A DNA stretch of 64,000 nucleotides from Rhodocyclales bacterium GT-UBC (GCA_003583745.1 QXPY01000004.1:1-64000); one strand, 5' to 3'. Positions 1-9,416 are shown, numbered from the stretch's first letter. Made by a program: numbers and translations. The notes: generated by a model not told the origin, from the letters alone.

Positions 1-117
1 TTCGCCGACCGGCTCCAGCCAGCGCGTCACATCGCGCTCCAGCCACTCCAGCGCGATCCGATTGCGCTGGAGTGGCTGGAGCGCGATGTGACGCGCTGGC
101 TGGAGCCGGTCGGCGAA
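1..117. repeat. Perfect 54-bp inverted repeat (fold-back palindrome) at the sequence end
   Basis: Bases 1-54 are the exact reverse complement of bases 64-117, separated by a 9-base spacer (55-63). The right arm continues smoothly into unique sequence and into a reading frame that ends at 132, whereas the left arm runs off the edge of the window. A perfect long palindrome lying exactly at a sequence end is typical of a fold-back read or assembly artefact at a contig terminus; a genuine cruciform is the less likely alternative. Confidence 0.9.
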
Positions 118-132
118 TTGCGCCGGAAGTAG
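61..132 (+). CDS. C-terminal end of an unidentified protein (partial)
   Basis: An open frame runs through 61-132 and ends at TAG 130-132. The last residues read like a normal amphipathic C-terminus, with two Trp residues and a basic end (ELRRK). The frame is also open through the left palindrome arm to base 1, but that part is the reverse complement of the same gene and is probably not real protein. Too little remains to name a family. It could be the last gene before the efflux operon. Confidence 0.35.
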   Translation: MALEWLERDVTRWLEPVGELRRK

Positions 133-288
133 GTTCGCCGACCCAAGGCCGGAATCGCGCGCCCCGCCGCTTGGCCGAGCGGGGCGGGATGCTGGCCGAG
201 TGCTCCCATTTACGTTTATTTACACCCGCCAGAGGCGGATTAACCTGGGCGGCCGGGACAATGGCGGCCCGGAGGTTAGCTTTTGCCC

Positions 289-1743
289 ATGAAATTTCAA
301 TTATCCCGAGTTGCGCTTGTCCTGATGCTGAGTACCGCGCTGGGCGGTTGTTCCCTGCTGCAGGTCGGGCCGGATTACCGACTGCCCGCCTTGAGCCTGC
401 CTGGCAAGTGGTTCCAGGCTGACGACACCGCCTTGCCGGCGCCGGCGAAAGCAGTCGACCTGGCCGAGTGGTGGAAGCAGCTGGCCGATCCCCAGCTCGA
501 TGCGCTGATTGAGCGCGCCTTGCACGGCAGCCTGGATTTGCGGGCGGCCCAGGCCCGCTTGCGGCAGGCCCGCGCCAGCCGGGATCTGGCGGTTGCCGGC
601 CTGGCGCCTAGTGTCAGTGCCTCGACCGGCGCGACGCGCAGCAAGAGCAGTGAGGCGGTCAGCGGCAAAGTGTCGGGCAAGACGCTTTACGATGCCGGCT
701 TCGATGCCAGTTGGGAGCTGGATGTCTTTGGCGGCACCCGGCGCGGCATCGAGGCGGCCAGCGCCGACCAGGCGGCCAGTCAGGCCAGCCTCGACAACGC
801 ACGGGTCTCGCTGGTTGCCGAAGTGGCGCTCAATTACATCGAATTGCGTGGCTACCAGAGCCGCCTGGCGATTGCCCGTGCCAACCTCGTCAGCCAGAGC
901 GAGACGCTGGAAATCACCCGCTGGCGCAATCGGGCCGGCTTGGCTACCGCCCTGGATGTCGAACAGGCATTGACCACCCGCGAGCAAACCCGGGCCAGCA
1001 TTCCCGACCTGCAAAGCAGCCTGGTCCAGGCGGAGAACCGGCTTGCCGTGCTGCTCGGCCAGAACCCCGGCACGCTGCATGCGGAACTGGCGGCAGTCCG
1101 GCCCTTGCCCGACGCGCCGGCGCGGATCGCCAGCGGCATCCCGGCCAACGTGCTGCGTCAGCGCCCTGACCTGATTGCTGCCGAACGGACGTTGGCGGCG
1201 GAAACGGCGCGGGTCGGGCAAAAGATGGCAGCGCGTTTTCCCAGTCTCAGCCTGAGCGGTTCTTTCGGCTGGCAGGCCTACAGCTTCGGCGCCCTGGGCG
1301 GAAGCGACAGCCTGGTACGGGCGCTGGGCGGTACGCTGGCGGCAACGCTGTTCGACGGTGGGCGTTTGCGCCGCCAGGTCGAGGTGCAGAACGCCGTGCA
1401 GGAGCAGGCTTTGGTGGCCTATGAAAGCAGCGTGCTGACGGCGCTGGAAGAAGTCGAAAATGCGCTGGCGGCCCATGCGGCCGGTCGCGAGCGGGTCGAG
1501 GCCCGCCGTCAGGCGGCCGAAGCGGCGCGCAATGCGGCGCGGCTGGCCCGCCAGCTTTACGAATCCGGCCTGACCGACTTCCAGAAAGTCCTGGAAACCG
1601 AGCGCACCCTGCTGACGGCCGAAGACAGCCTGGCCAATGCCGAAACCACCGTGCTGACCAGCCTGATCCAGCTTTACAAGGCACTGGGCGGCGGCTGGCA
1701 AGCCGGCGGCAGCGGCAACCAGAACAACGCGGAAAACACTTGA
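289..1743 (+). CDS. Efflux outer-membrane lipoprotein, TolC/NodT family
   Basis: This is the outer-membrane channel of a tripartite efflux system. The N-terminus is a lipoprotein signal: a hydrophobic stretch followed by lipobox LGGC, with the acylated Cys at residue 21 counted from ATG 289. The rest (about 484 aa, normal for the family) is the duplicated OEP domain, with the usual long Ala/Glu/Arg-rich helices near 70-110, 160-240 and 370-450. A GGAGG at 271-275 sits 7 nt before an in-frame TTG at 283 and 13 nt before ATG 289, so translation may start at either. It ends next to the adaptor gene (1746), and an ABC ATPase and permease follow, so the four genes form one export operon. The substrate cannot be told from sequence. 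Confidence 0.9.
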   Translation: MKFQLSRVALVLMLSTALGGCSLLQVGPDYRLPALSLPGKWFQADDTALPAPAKAVDLAEWWKQLADPQLDALIERALHGSLDLRAAQARLRQARASRDLAVAGLAPSVSASTGATRSKSSEAVSGKVSGKTLYDAGFDASWELDVFGGTRRGIEAASADQAASQASLDNARVSLVAEVALNYIELRGYQSRLAIARANLVSQSETLEITRWRNRAGLATALDVEQALTTREQTRASIPDLQSSLVQAENRLAVLLGQNPGTLHAELAAVRPLPDAPARIASGIPANVLRQRPDLIAAERTLAAETARVGQKMAARFPSLSLSGSFGWQAYSFGALGGSDSLVRALGGTLAATLFDGGRLRRQVEVQNAVQEQALVAYESSVLTALEEVENALAAHAAGRERVEARRQAAEAARNAARLARQLYESGLTDFQKVLETERTLLTAEDSLANAETTVLTSLIQLYKALGGGWQAGGSGNQNNAENT

Positions 1744-1745
1744 TC

Positions 1746-3035
1746 ATGAATTCGACTCCCGACAACACCGGCGCAGCCCTGCTCGCCCAACTCAACAAGG
1801 CGCCGAAAGGCTTTTTGCCCAGTGGCCGCAAGCGCTGGCTGATCGGTGGCGGCGCGCTCGCCCTGCTGCTGGCGCTCGTTTTGCTGCTGGGCGGCGACAA
1901 GGGGCCGACCGGGCAGTTCATCAGCGAAGAAGTGGTGAGCGGCAAGTTGCTGGTCACCGCCTCGGCCAGCGGCACCTTGCAGCCGACCAAGTCGGTCGAC
2001 GTCGGCAGCGAATTGTCCGGAACGCTGGCCAGCGTGCTGGTGCAGGAAAACGACGTGGTCAAGAAAGGCCAGTTGCTGGCCCAGCTCGATACCGCCAAGC
2101 TCAAGGATGCGGTTGCCAAGTCGGCAGCGGCGGTGGCTTCGGCCGAGGCGGCAGTGGCCCAGGCGCAGGCGACGGTGGCCGAGGCGCGTGCCTCGCTGTC
2201 GCGGATGCGGCAGGTGGCGGAGTTGTCCGGCGGCAAGGTGCCGGCCAAGACCGAGCTGGAAACGGCGGAAGCGACCTTGCTGCGGGCCAATGCCAATGAG
2301 GCCAGCGCCCGGGCGGATGTAATCCAGGCGCGGGCGACGCTGAAGACCGACGAAACCAATCTGGGCAAGGCGACCATCCGTTCGCCGGTCGATGGTGTCG
2401 TGCTGACCCGCAAGGTCGAGCCGGGCCAGACCGTCGCAGCGACGATGACGACGCCGGTGCTGTTCTCGCTGGCCGAGGATCTCTCCAAGATGGAGTTGCA
2501 GGTCAAGGTCGACGAAGCCGATGTCGGCAACGTCAAGAATGGCCAGCAAGCCACCTTTACCGTCTCGGCCTGGCCGGGCCGCAAATTCCCGGCCAGCATC
2601 CAGCGGGTCGGCATTGGTTCGACGACGACCGACAACGTGGTGACCTACAAGACCATCCTGCAGGTCAATAACGACGATCTGGTGCTGCGCCCGGGCATGA
2701 CGGCGACGGCCAGCATTGTCACGGCCGAGCGCGAGAACGCCTTGCTGGTGCCCAACGCAGCCTTGCGTTTTACCCCGCCGACGCTGGGCGGCGGGCCGCA
2801 GCGCAGTTTCGTTTCGCGTCTGCTGCCCGGGCCGCCGCCTGACATGACGAAGAAGCGCCCGGCCGCGACGCCTGTTCAGAGTGGCGAGGCGCGGGTCTGG
2901 GTGAAGGGCGAAGAAGGCCCGCAGCCACTGGCGATCAAGACCGGGGTCAGCAATGGCCGGCAGACCGAAGTGCTGGGCGGCGAATTGAAAGCCGGCATGA
3001 TGGTGATCACCGACTACCAGGAAGCCAAAAAGTGA
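1746..3035 (+). CDS. macA: Periplasmic adaptor (membrane fusion protein) of MacA type
   Basis: Links the inner-membrane ABC permease to the outer-membrane channel. About 429 aa: cytoplasmic N-terminus, one transmembrane helix at about 31-50, a split biotinyl/lipoyl-like barrel around an Ala-rich alpha-hairpin (about 115-205), then beta-barrel and membrane-proximal domains ending in GMMVITD. The hairpin and barrel motifs (RSPVDGVVL, VEPGQTV) are those of HlyD/MacA adaptors. ATG 1746 follows the previous stop (1741-1743) by two bases; an in-frame TTG at 1740 is an alternative start. The following ATPase and separate FtsX-like permease argue for a MacAB-like pump rather than an RND pump. The gene symbol is by analogy. 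Confidence 0.85.
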   Translation: MNSTPDNTGAALLAQLNKAPKGFLPSGRKRWLIGGGALALLLALVLLLGGDKGPTGQFISEEVVSGKLLVTASASGTLQPTKSVDVGSELSGTLASVLVQENDVVKKGQLLAQLDTAKLKDAVAKSAAAVASAEAAVAQAQATVAEARASLSRMRQVAELSGGKVPAKTELETAEATLLRANANEASARADVIQARATLKTDETNLGKATIRSPVDGVVLTRKVEPGQTVAATMTTPVLFSLAEDLSKMELQVKVDEADVGNVKNGQQATFTVSAWPGRKFPASIQRVGIGSTTTDNVVTYKTILQVNNDDLVLRPGMTATASIVTAERENALLVPNAALRFTPPTLGGGPQRSFVSRLLPGPPPDMTKKRPAATPVQSGEARVWVKGEEGPQPLAIKTGVSNGRQTEVLGGELKAGMMVITDYQEAKK

Positions 3036-3075
3036 TGTTCGGCAAGCCGGCGAAGGGTAATGACGGGATGTCGCG

Positions 3076-3786
3076 ATGAGCCAGCCCCTGATCGAATTGC
3101 GCGCCATCACCAAGACCTACGGTCAGGGCCAGGCGGCGTTTCAGGCCTTGCGCGGGGTCGATCTGCAAATCGAGGCCGGCGAGTTCGTGGCCGTGATGGG
3201 GCCGAGTGGCTCGGGCAAGTCGACGGTGATGAACCTGCTCGGCTGTCTCGATACCCCGGGCAGCGGCGAATACCTGTTTCAGGGCATCCACGTCGAGCAG
3301 CTCGACCGCAACCAGCGGGCCTTGCTGCGCCGGCAATGCCTGGGCTTCGTCTTCCAGGGCTTCAACCTGCTGGCCCGGACGTCGGCACAGGAAAATGTCG
3401 AGTTGCCCTTGCTCTATCGCGGCGAACCGGCCGAGGTCCGGCATGCCGCCGCCCTGGCGGCGCTGGCCAAGGTCGGCCTGGCCGAGTGGGCGCATCACAC
3501 CCCGGCCGAGCTGTCGGGCGGCCAGCAGCAACGGGTGGCGATTGCCCGGGCGATCGTCACCAACCCGCTGGTCCTGCTTGCCGACGAGCCGACCGGCAAC
3601 CTCGACAGCCAGCGCAGCCACGAAATCATGGAGCTGCTGGTCAGGCTCAACCAGGAGCAGGGCATTACCGTGCTGATGGTGACCCACGAACCGGACATGG
3701 CGCGCTATGCCCGCCGTATCGTGCATTTCGTCGACGGCCTGGTGCATCGCGACGAACGTAATCCGGAGGCCGCGCCATGTTGCTGA
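3076..3786 (+). CDS. ABC transporter ATP-binding protein, MacB/LolD type
   Basis: Cytoplasmic ATPase that drives the MacB-type permease encoded next. 236 aa, one nucleotide-binding domain: Walker [10 protein letters not shown] at 42-50, Q-loop in [12 protein letters not shown] signature LSGGQQQ near 146-152, Walker [12 protein letters not shown] near 166-176 and the switch His in VMVTHEPD. The GNLD after Walker B is typical of the LolD/MacB/FtsE group. E. coli MacB has ATPase and permease in one chain; here they are separate and overlap by 10 bp in different frames. Both have complete domain ends, so this is a normal two-gene arrangement and not a frameshift. Confidence 0.93.
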   Translation: MSQPLIELRAITKTYGQGQAAFQALRGVDLQIEAGEFVAVMGPSGSGKSTVMNLLGCLDTPGSGEYLFQGIHVEQLDRNQRALLRRQCLGFVFQGFNLLARTSAQENVELPLLYRGEPAEVRHAAALAALAKVGLAEWAHHTPAELSGGQQQRVAIARAIVTNPLVLLADEPTGNLDSQRSHEIMELLVRLNQEQGITVLMVTHEPDMARYARRIVHFVDGLVHRDERNPEAAPCC

Positions 3787-4985
3787 ACGCATTGCTGCTG
3801 GCCCTGCGCGAGATCCGGCGCAACCTGCTGCGCTCCTTCCTGACCGTGCTCGGCATCGTCATCGGGGTCGCCGCAGTGATCACCATGGTGACGCTGGGCA
3901 ATGGCGCAACCCGCATGGTGGCCGACCAGATCGCCAGCCTGGGCAGCAACCTGCTGATGGTGATGCCAGGCCAGCGCCTGGGGCCGGGTCGGGATAGCGC
4001 CGGGGCGCCGAAGTTCAAGATTGCCGATATCGAAGCCATCGAGCAGCAGGTCAATGGCCTGAAAGCCGTGGCACCGGTGGTGGGCAGCGCGGTGACGCTG
4101 GTCGCCGGGACGCAGAACTGGTCATCCACGGTGAGCGGCACGACCAACGACTATTTTGTCGTCGGCAACTGGCGGCTGGCCGCCGGGCGGCTGTTTTCCG
4201 AGGATGAGGACCGGGCCGGCAAGGCGGTGTGCATCATCGGCAATACCGTCAAGAAAGAGCTGTTCGGCAATCAGAGCCCGCTCGGCAGCAGCATCCGGGT
4301 CAAGACCTTCGACTGCGAGGTGATCGGCCTGCTCGCCGCCAAGGGGCAGGGCGGCATGGGGCAGGACCAGGACGATACGGTGCTGATGCCCTTGCGTACC
4401 GCACAACGCCGGCTGACCGGGACGCTGGATATCGGCAACGTGATGGTTTCGCTCAAGGACGGCACCAATTCGACCGTGGCCATGGCGCAGCTGCGCAGCC
4501 TGTTGCGCGAGCGGCGCAAGCTGGCCGACAACGTCGATGACAACTTCAACGTGATGGATACCAAGCAGATCGCCGAAACGCTGTCCGGCACGATCGGCAC
4601 CATGACGGCGCTGCTTGGTGCGGTGGCGGCGGTCAGCCTGCTGGTCGGCGGTATCGGAATCATGAACATCATGCTGGTCTCGGTGACCGAACGGACGCGC
4701 GAAATCGGCATCCGGCTGGCCATCGGCGCGCTGGAGCACGAGGTGCTGTTGCAGTTCCTGATCGAGGCCGTCGCCCTGTCGGCCTTCGGCGGGCTGGTTG
4801 GCATCGCGCTCGCCTTCGTCGCCTGTCTGGGCTTGTCGGCGCTGATGCGCATGCCTTTCCTGTTCAACCCCGGCATCAACCTGACCGCCTTCTTCTTCTC
4901 GGCGGCGATTGGCGTCATCTTCGGCTTCGTCCCGGCTCGCCGGGCGGCGCGGCTCGATCCGATCGAGGCGTTGCGCCACGAGTAA
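3777..4985 (+). CDS. ABC transporter permease, MacB/FtsX family
   Basis: Inner-membrane partner of the ATPase at 3076-3786. 402 aa with the MacB topology: one helix near residues 20-42, a large periplasmic MacB_PCD domain (about 45-265), then three helices near 275-305, 325-350 and 365-385, ending in the conserved [15 protein letters not shown] tail. Mechanotransmission-type permeases of this kind move substrate from periplasm through the outer-membrane channel rather than across the inner membrane. Last gene of the operon. A 14-nt-loop inverted repeat (5019-5026/5041-5048) lies downstream but has no T-tract, so the end of transcription is unclear. Confidence 0.92.
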   Translation: MLLNALLLALREIRRNLLRSFLTVLGIVIGVAAVITMVTLGNGATRMVADQIASLGSNLLMVMPGQRLGPGRDSAGAPKFKIADIEAIEQQVNGLKAVAPVVGSAVTLVAGTQNWSSTVSGTTNDYFVVGNWRLAAGRLFSEDEDRAGKAVCIIGNTVKKELFGNQSPLGSSIRVKTFDCEVIGLLAAKGQGGMGQDQDDTVLMPLRTAQRRLTGTLDIGNVMVSLKDGTNSTVAMAQLRSLLRERRKLADNVDDNFNVMDTKQIAETLSGTIGTMTALLGAVAAVSLLVGGIGIMNIMLVSVTERTREIGIRLAIGALEHEVLLQFLIEAVALSAFGGLVGIALAFVACLGLSALMRMPFLFNPGINLTAFFFSAAIGVIFGFVPARRAARLDPIEALRHE

Positions 4986-5066
4986 AGCGCCGAGCGGAGG
5001 GCATGGCTCTGCGATAATGCCCGGTCTGTGCCCAACGAACGACCGGGCGTCATCTGGAGAAGCCGT

Positions 5067-5810
5067 ATGAATCCGACCCTCGAACTCCTGCATTCGCACC
5101 GCAGCGACCGTTCTTTCACCGATCAGCCTTTGAGCGAAGCCGAGCTCGATGCCATTGTCGAGGCCGCCTATCGCGGCCCGACCTCGATCAACGGCCAGCA
5201 GGTGTCGCTGGTTGTCGTCCGCGATCCGGCCCGCCGTGCCCGCCTGGCCGAGATCGCCGGCGGCCAGCCGTGGATTGCCAAGGCACCGGTATTCATCACG
5301 GTGCTGATCGATTTCAACAAGACCGCCAAAGCGGTTGCCGCTGCCGGCGAACGGCAGGTGGTGCATGAAAGCGTCGAGGGCTTTGGCGTCGGGGCGGTCG
5401 ATGCCGGGATCGCCCTGGCCAACCTGATGCTGGCGGCCCGCGCCCAGGGCTTGGGGGTGGTGCCGATCGGCGGCATTCGCAAGGATGCGCAGGCGGTGAT
5501 CGACCTGCTGCAACTGCCGTCGCTGACTTATCCGATCTGCGGCGTGGCGATCGGTCATGTTGCCCAGCCGGCGCAGCAGAAGCCGCGCCTGCCGATCCAG
5601 ACTTTCCGGCATGAGGAAACGTATGACGCGCAGGCCTTGTCGCCGACGGTCATCGCTGCCTACGATGCGACGATCACCGATTACTGGCAGCGTATCGGGC
5701 GCAGTGACGGCTTGCCGTGGAGTCGCAACCTGGCCAACGTCTACAAGCTGGTCTATTACCGCAATACCAAGCCGATGGCCGCCAAACAGGGTTTCCTCAA
5801 TGACAAGTAG
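5067..5810 (+). CDS. Nitroreductase-family NAD(P)H-dependent flavin oxidoreductase (NfsA-like)
   Basis: 247 aa, close to NfsA/FRP-type oxygen-insensitive nitroreductases. The N-terminal HRSDRSF motif (FMN phosphate binding), the RGPTSINGQ segment and the GIRKD motif match this family. Expected to be a soluble FMN dimer reducing quinones, nitroaromatics or flavins with NADPH; the real substrate is unknown. ATG 5067 is chosen because GGAGA (5056-5060) lies 6 nt upstream and homologues begin here; a longer in-frame reading from 5028 has no such support. Followed 9 nt later by a Cys-cluster protein gene. Confidence 0.88.
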   Translation: MNPTLELLHSHRSDRSFTDQPLSEAELDAIVEAAYRGPTSINGQQVSLVVVRDPARRARLAEIAGGQPWIAKAPVFITVLIDFNKTAKAVAAAGERQVVHESVEGFGVGAVDAGIALANLMLAARAQGLGVVPIGGIRKDAQAVIDLLQLPSLTYPICGVAIGHVAQPAQQKPRLPIQTFRHEETYDAQALSPTVIAAYDATITDYWQRIGRSDGLPWSRNLANVYKLVYYRNTKPMAAKQGFLNDK

Positions 5811-5819
5811 GGCGGTTTC

Positions 5820-6062
5820 GTGATTGATTGCCGCCCCAACTGCGGGGCGTGCTGCATTGCGCCTTCGATCAGTTCCTTGCACAAGCCCGCCGGCGTACCC
5901 TGCCGGCATCTCGATGCCGTCCTGCGCTGCACGATTTTTGGTCGGCCGGAGCGTCCCGCTTGTTGCAGCGGATTGCAGCCGTCGGTCGAGATGTGCGGCA
6001 ATTCGCGCGAACATGCGCTCAACTGGCTGGCGGATCTCGAGGTGCAGACCTCGCCGCGATAG
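5820..6062 (+). CDS. YkgJ-family cysteine-cluster protein
   Basis: Small protein of 80 aa starting at GTG 5820. Eight or more Cys are arranged as in the YkgJ/UPF0153 family: CxxxCxxCC near the N-terminus (residues 4-12), a further Cys in GVPC, and later single Cys in the LRC, ACC and EMC segments. The segment [16 protein letters not shown] is a family hallmark. The Cys set is thought to bind zinc or an Fe-S cluster; the function of the family is not established. The short length is normal for the family. It follows the nitroreductase by 9 bp and is probably co-transcribed with it. Confidence 0.85.
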   Translation: MIDCRPNCGACCIAPSISSLHKPAGVPCRHLDAVLRCTIFGRPERPACCSGLQPSVEMCGNSREHALNWLADLEVQTSPR

Positions 6063-6101
6063 TAGAATGCGGCCTCTCCAACTTGCACCAGGCTTTGCCC
6101 C

Positions 6102-6926
6102 ATGGATGTCATCCTTCTACTGAAAGCCCTGATCCTCGGTGTCGTCGAGGGGCTGACCGAGTTTCTGCCGATCTCGTCGACCGGCCACCTGATTCTCGCC
6201 GGCGATTTGCTGGATTTCAACGACGATCGCGGCAAATTGTTCGAAATCGTCATCCAGTCGGGCGCCATTCTCGCCGTCGTCTGGGAATATCGGCAACGTA
6301 TCGCCGGGGTCATCGGCGGTCTGGGAAAAAACCGGCTGGCCAACCGACTGGTGCTGAACCTGGCCATCGCCTTCATGCCGCTGGCCGTGCTCGGCCTGTT
6401 GTTCAAGAAGGCGATCGAGGCGCATCTGTTCAAGCCGGTGCCGGTGGCGCTGGCCTTCATCGTCGGGGCCTTTTTCATTCTCTGGGCCGAGAAGCGCGAG
6501 CACCGGATTCGCGTCCAGACGGTCGATGACATGACGCCGCTCGATGCCCTCAAGCTCGGCCTGGCCCAGGCGGCGGCGCTGATTCCCGGGACCTCGCGGT
6601 CCGGTGCGACGATCATCGGCGGCCTGCTGTTCGGCCTGTCGCGCAAGGCGGCGACCGAGTTTTCCTTCTTCCTCGCCATCCCGACGCTGTTCGCCGCTAC
6701 CGCCTACAACCTGTACAAGGAGCGTGCCCTGCTCAATGCCGACGATATCGGCATGTGGGCGGTCGGTTTCGTTTCTGCCTTCGTCTCGGCCTTCCTCTGC
6801 GTGCGCTGGCTGCTGCGCTATATCTCCAGCCATGATTTCACCGCCTTCGCCTGGTACCGTATCGTCTTCGGCATCGTGGTACTGGCCACCTGGCATTTCG
6901 GCTGGGTCGAGTGGTCGGTGCATTGA
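6102..6926 (+). CDS. uppP: Undecaprenyl-diphosphate phosphatase UppP (BacA)
   Basis: Integral membrane enzyme that dephosphorylates undecaprenyl diphosphate so that the lipid carrier can be reused for peptidoglycan and other envelope polymers; it gives some bacitracin tolerance. 274 aa, the normal length. Both active-site motifs are intact: [14 protein letters not shown] at 16-29 (catalytic Glu and His) and PGTSRSGAT near 161-169. About seven or eight hydrophobic helices are seen. A second envelope gene, mtgA, lies 4 kb downstream on the same strand. Confidence 0.96.
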   Translation: MDVILLLKALILGVVEGLTEFLPISSTGHLILAGDLLDFNDDRGKLFEIVIQSGAILAVVWEYRQRIAGVIGGLGKNRLANRLVLNLAIAFMPLAVLGLLFKKAIEAHLFKPVPVALAFIVGAFFILWAEKREHRIRVQTVDDMTPLDALKLGLAQAAALIPGTSRSGATIIGGLLFGLSRKAATEFSFFLAIPTLFAATAYNLYKERALLNADDIGMWAVGFVSAFVSAFLCVRWLLRYISSHDFTAFAWYRIVFGIVVLATWHFGWVEWSVH

Positions 6927-6928
6927 GC

Positions 6929-7507
6929 GTGGCGGTCTTGAAAGCGCCGGGCATTATCTATCTGCACGGCTTCTGCTCCTCGCCGGCGTCCTGGAAATCG
7001 CGTCTGCTCGCCGAGGAGATGGCGCGTCGCGGCCTGGTCGGGCATTTCGCTTGCCCGCAGTTGTCGCCGGTACCGGCCGAGGCGGTGGCCGCCGCTGGCC
7101 GACTGATCGAACAGGCCGGCGGGCCGGTCACCCTGGTTGGCTCGTCGCTGGGCGGGCATTACGCCAATTATCTGGCGGAGAAATACGATCTCAAGGCGGT
7201 GCTGATCAATCCGGCCGTGGTCGAGTCGCTCGATCTGTCGCTGTTTCTTGGCGAGCATGCCAATTTCCATAGCGGCGAGCCCTTTACCTTTACCGCGGAG
7301 CATGCCGGGCAGCTGGAAAGCCAGGTGAGGCAGCCGCTGCCGGACCGCTATTGGCTGCTGCTGGAGGAGGGTGACGAGGTGCTGGATTGGCGCCAGGCAC
7401 AAGCCTTCTATGCCGGTTGCCGGCAAAGCATCCTGCCCGGCGGCGATCACGGCTTCACGAGGTTTCCCGACTTTGTGTCGCAACTCATTGAATTTGCCGG
7501 GTTATAA
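6929..7507 (+). CDS. YqiA/YcfP-family alpha/beta-hydrolase
   Basis: About 192 aa, an alpha/beta-hydrolase esterase of the YqiA family. Seen: IIYLHGFCSSPASWKS at the start (oxyanion region), nucleophile elbow GSSLGG (Ser near residue 72), acid in EEGDEVLD and the His in GGDHGF. Probably a small cytosolic esterase with short acyl substrates; physiological role unknown. The start is uncertain: GTG 6911, TTG 6923 (overlapping the uppP stop) and GTG 6929 are all in frame and none has a good ribosome-binding site; 6929 best fits where homologues begin. Probably translationally coupled to uppP. Confidence 0.82.
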   Translation: MAVLKAPGIIYLHGFCSSPASWKSRLLAEEMARRGLVGHFACPQLSPVPAEAVAAAGRLIEQAGGPVTLVGSSLGGHYANYLAEKYDLKAVLINPAVVESLDLSLFLGEHANFHSGEPFTFTAEHAGQLESQVRQPLPDRYWLLLEEGDEVLDWRQAQAFYAGCRQSILPGGDHGFTRFPDFVSQLIEFAGL

Positions 7508-7508
7508 T
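7503..7508 (+). promoter_or_regulatory. Possible -10 element (TATAAT) just before the RNase II-family gene
   Basis: A perfect TATAAT lies at 7503-7508, only 6 nt before ATG 7515. No clear -35 hexamer is found 16-18 nt upstream. If used, transcription would begin at or next to the start codon, giving a nearly leaderless mRNA. It overlaps the end of the upstream coding sequence and may be chance. Confidence 0.25.
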
Positions 7509-7514
7509 CCGCCG

Positions 7515-9416
7515 ATGAATGTATTGTTTGAAGAAGATGGCGGCTTCAAGGCCGGCAGCATCATGGCCGACAACGACAGTTCGTTGCAGGTCGAGTTGCC
7601 CACCGGCAAGCGCAGCAAGATCAAGGCCGCAACGGTATTGTTACGTTTCGACAAGCCCTCGGCGGCCGCCTTGCTGGAACAGGCTACGCCGCTGGCCGAA
7701 GAGATCGAACCGGATTTCCTGTGGGAGTGCGTGAACGATGGCGAATTTTCGTTTCTGGATTTTGCCCGTGATTACTACGGACACGAGCCCGCTCCGGTCG
7801 AAGCGGCGGCGGTGCTGCTTGCCGTGCACGCCGCGCCCGTCTATTTCCACCGCAAAGGCAAGGGCCGCTTCCGCAAGGCGCCTCCCGACATTCTCGCAGC
7901 TGCTCTGGCCAGTCTTGAAAAAAAACGTCAGCAAGCGCTGGCGATTGAAGGCTGGATCAACGCGCTGAAGGAATTCCGGCTGCCGCCGGAAATCGGTGCG
8001 CTGACCGACGCCCTGCTTTACGCACCGGACCGCAACAAACCGGAAACCAAGGCTTTCGAGGCCGCCTGCGCCGAAACCGGTCTGTCGGCGGCGCAGATGC
8101 TGTTCAAGTGTGGCGCGATCAAGTCGGCGTATTTCCTGCACTACCGGCGCTTCCTGCACGAGCAGTTCCCCAAGGGTGTCAATTTCCCGGCGCTCGATGC
8201 GCCGAAGTTGCCGCGCGACCTGCCGCGTGCCGACGTGCGTGCCTTCTCGATCGACGATGCCAATACCACCGAGATCGACGATGCGCTGTCGGTGGTCAAG
8301 CTGCCCGGCATCGGTTCGCGCATCGGCATCCACATCGCGGCGCCCGGCCTGGCCATCGAGCATGGCTCGCCGCTCGACGGCGTGGCCCGTGCCCGCCTGT
8401 CCACGGTCTACATGCCGGGCAACAAGATCACCATGCTGCCCGATGCCGTGGTCCAGAACTACACGCTGGCCGGCGGCGTCGATTGCCCGGCGGTGTCGCT
8501 CTACCTGACGGTCAACGAGTCGCTGGAAATCGTCAGCCACGAATCGCGGCTGGAAATGGTCCATATCGCGGCCAACCTGCGGCATCACGAGATCGAACCC
8601 TGGTTCAATGCCGAAACGATCAACGGGCCTTTGCCCGATGCGCCGTTCAAGGATGAACTGGTTCATCTCTGGCACTTCGCCAACGCCTGCGAAGGCCGGC
8701 GCGGCAAGCCGTCGGCGATGCAGGGCATCAACGACTACAATTTCGAGATCGTCGGCGATCTGGCCGACCCGGACGCCTGTACCGTCGGTATTTCCGAGCG
8801 CAAGCGCGGCAGCCCGCTCGACAAGCTGGTGGCCGAGCTGATGATCGTCGCCAACTCGACCTGGGGCGGCCTGCTCGCCGAAAAGAATGTTGCCTGCCTG
8901 TATCGGGCGCAGACCCAGGGCAAGGTGCGCATGACGACCTCGCCGCTGCCGCACGAAGGCCTCGGCGTGCCGCAGTACGCCTGGATGACTTCGCCGCTGC
9001 GCCGCTACTGCGACCTGGTCAACCAGTGGCAGCTGATCGCCTGCCTGCGCGGCGAGACGCCGGCTTTTGCCCAGAAGTCGGCCGAGTTGTTCGGTGCAAT
9101 GCGCGATTTCGAACTGACCTATGCGGCTTACGCCGAATTCCAGCGTCTGATGGAGCGCTACTGGTGCCTGCGCTGGCTGCAGCAGAACGGCTTGAGCGAG
9201 ATCGACGCCACCGTGCGTCGCGAGCAGAGCGTCAAGCTCGACCATCTGCCGGTGGTGCTGCGCGTGCCTTCCCTGCCGAGCGATCTGGCGCCGGGGCAGC
9301 GCGTGCGGCTGTCGATCGAGCAGATCGACCTGCTGGCGCCCGAACTGGTTTGCCGTTTCCTCAGCCTGCTCGGCGAACCTGCGGCGGCGCTTGCCGTGGA
9401 GGAGGAAGAGCAGTGA
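7515..9416 (+). CDS. RNase II/RNB-family exoribonuclease
   Basis: 633 aa. Processive 3'-5' exoribonuclease of the RNB family. The catalytic acidic cluster is seen in the segment DDANTTEIDDALSV (near residues 250-263). The Arg-containing SPLRRYCDLVNQWQL motif that closes the active site is near 490-505. Compared with E. coli RNase II the N-terminal cold-shock domains are divergent, and the C-terminal S1-like domain is short; RNase R is longer (over 750 aa). So this is an RNase II-like member rather than RNase R. ATG 7515 fits homologue starts. It overlaps the next gene by 4 bp (GTGA). Confidence 0.88.
   Translation: MNVLFEEDGGFKAGSIMADNDSSLQVELPTGKRSKIKAATVLLRFDKPSAAALLEQATPLAEEIEPDFLWECVNDGEFSFLDFARDYYGHEPAPVEAAAVLLAVHAAPVYFHRKGKGRFRKAPPDILAAALASLEKKRQQALAIEGWINALKEFRLPPEIGALTDALLYAPDRNKPETKAFEAACAETGLSAAQMLFKCGAIKSAYFLHYRRFLHEQFPKGVNFPALDAPKLPRDLPRADVRAFSIDDANTTEIDDALSVVKLPGIGSRIGIHIAAPGLAIEHGSPLDGVARARLSTVYMPGNKITMLPDAVVQNYTLAGGVDCPAVSLYLTVNESLEIVSHESRLEMVHIAANLRHHEIEPWFNAETINGPLPDAPFKDELVHLWHFANACEGRRGKPSAMQGINDYNFEIVGDLADPDACTVGISERKRGSPLDKLVAELMIVANSTWGGLLAEKNVACLYRAQTQGKVRMTTSPLPHEGLGVPQYAWMTSPLRRYCDLVNQWQLIACLRGETPAFAQKSAELFGAMRDFELTYAAYAEFQRLMERYWCLRWLQQNGLSEIDATVRREQSVKLDHLPVVLRVPSLPSDLAPGQRVRLSIEQIDLLAPELVCRFLSLLGEPAAALAVEEEEQ

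Noticed and set aside
72-422. Plus-strand frame of 116 codons crossing the palindrome and the efflux gene start
   Set aside because: Out of frame with the efflux gene, no domain, and its start is in the suspect palindrome.
3076-4985. Broken macB gene (ATPase and permease in two frames)
   Set aside because: Both halves have complete domains and proper starts and stops; separate ATPase and permease genes with a short overlap are common in this family.
5019-5048. Inverted repeat downstream of the ABC permease as terminator
   Set aside because: 8-bp arms with a 14-nt loop and no T-tract; not convincing.
4122-6014. 630-codon minus-strand frame opposite the ABC permease and nitroreductase
   Set aside because: Shadow frame, His/Arg/Gln-rich translation; spans two real genes of the other strand.
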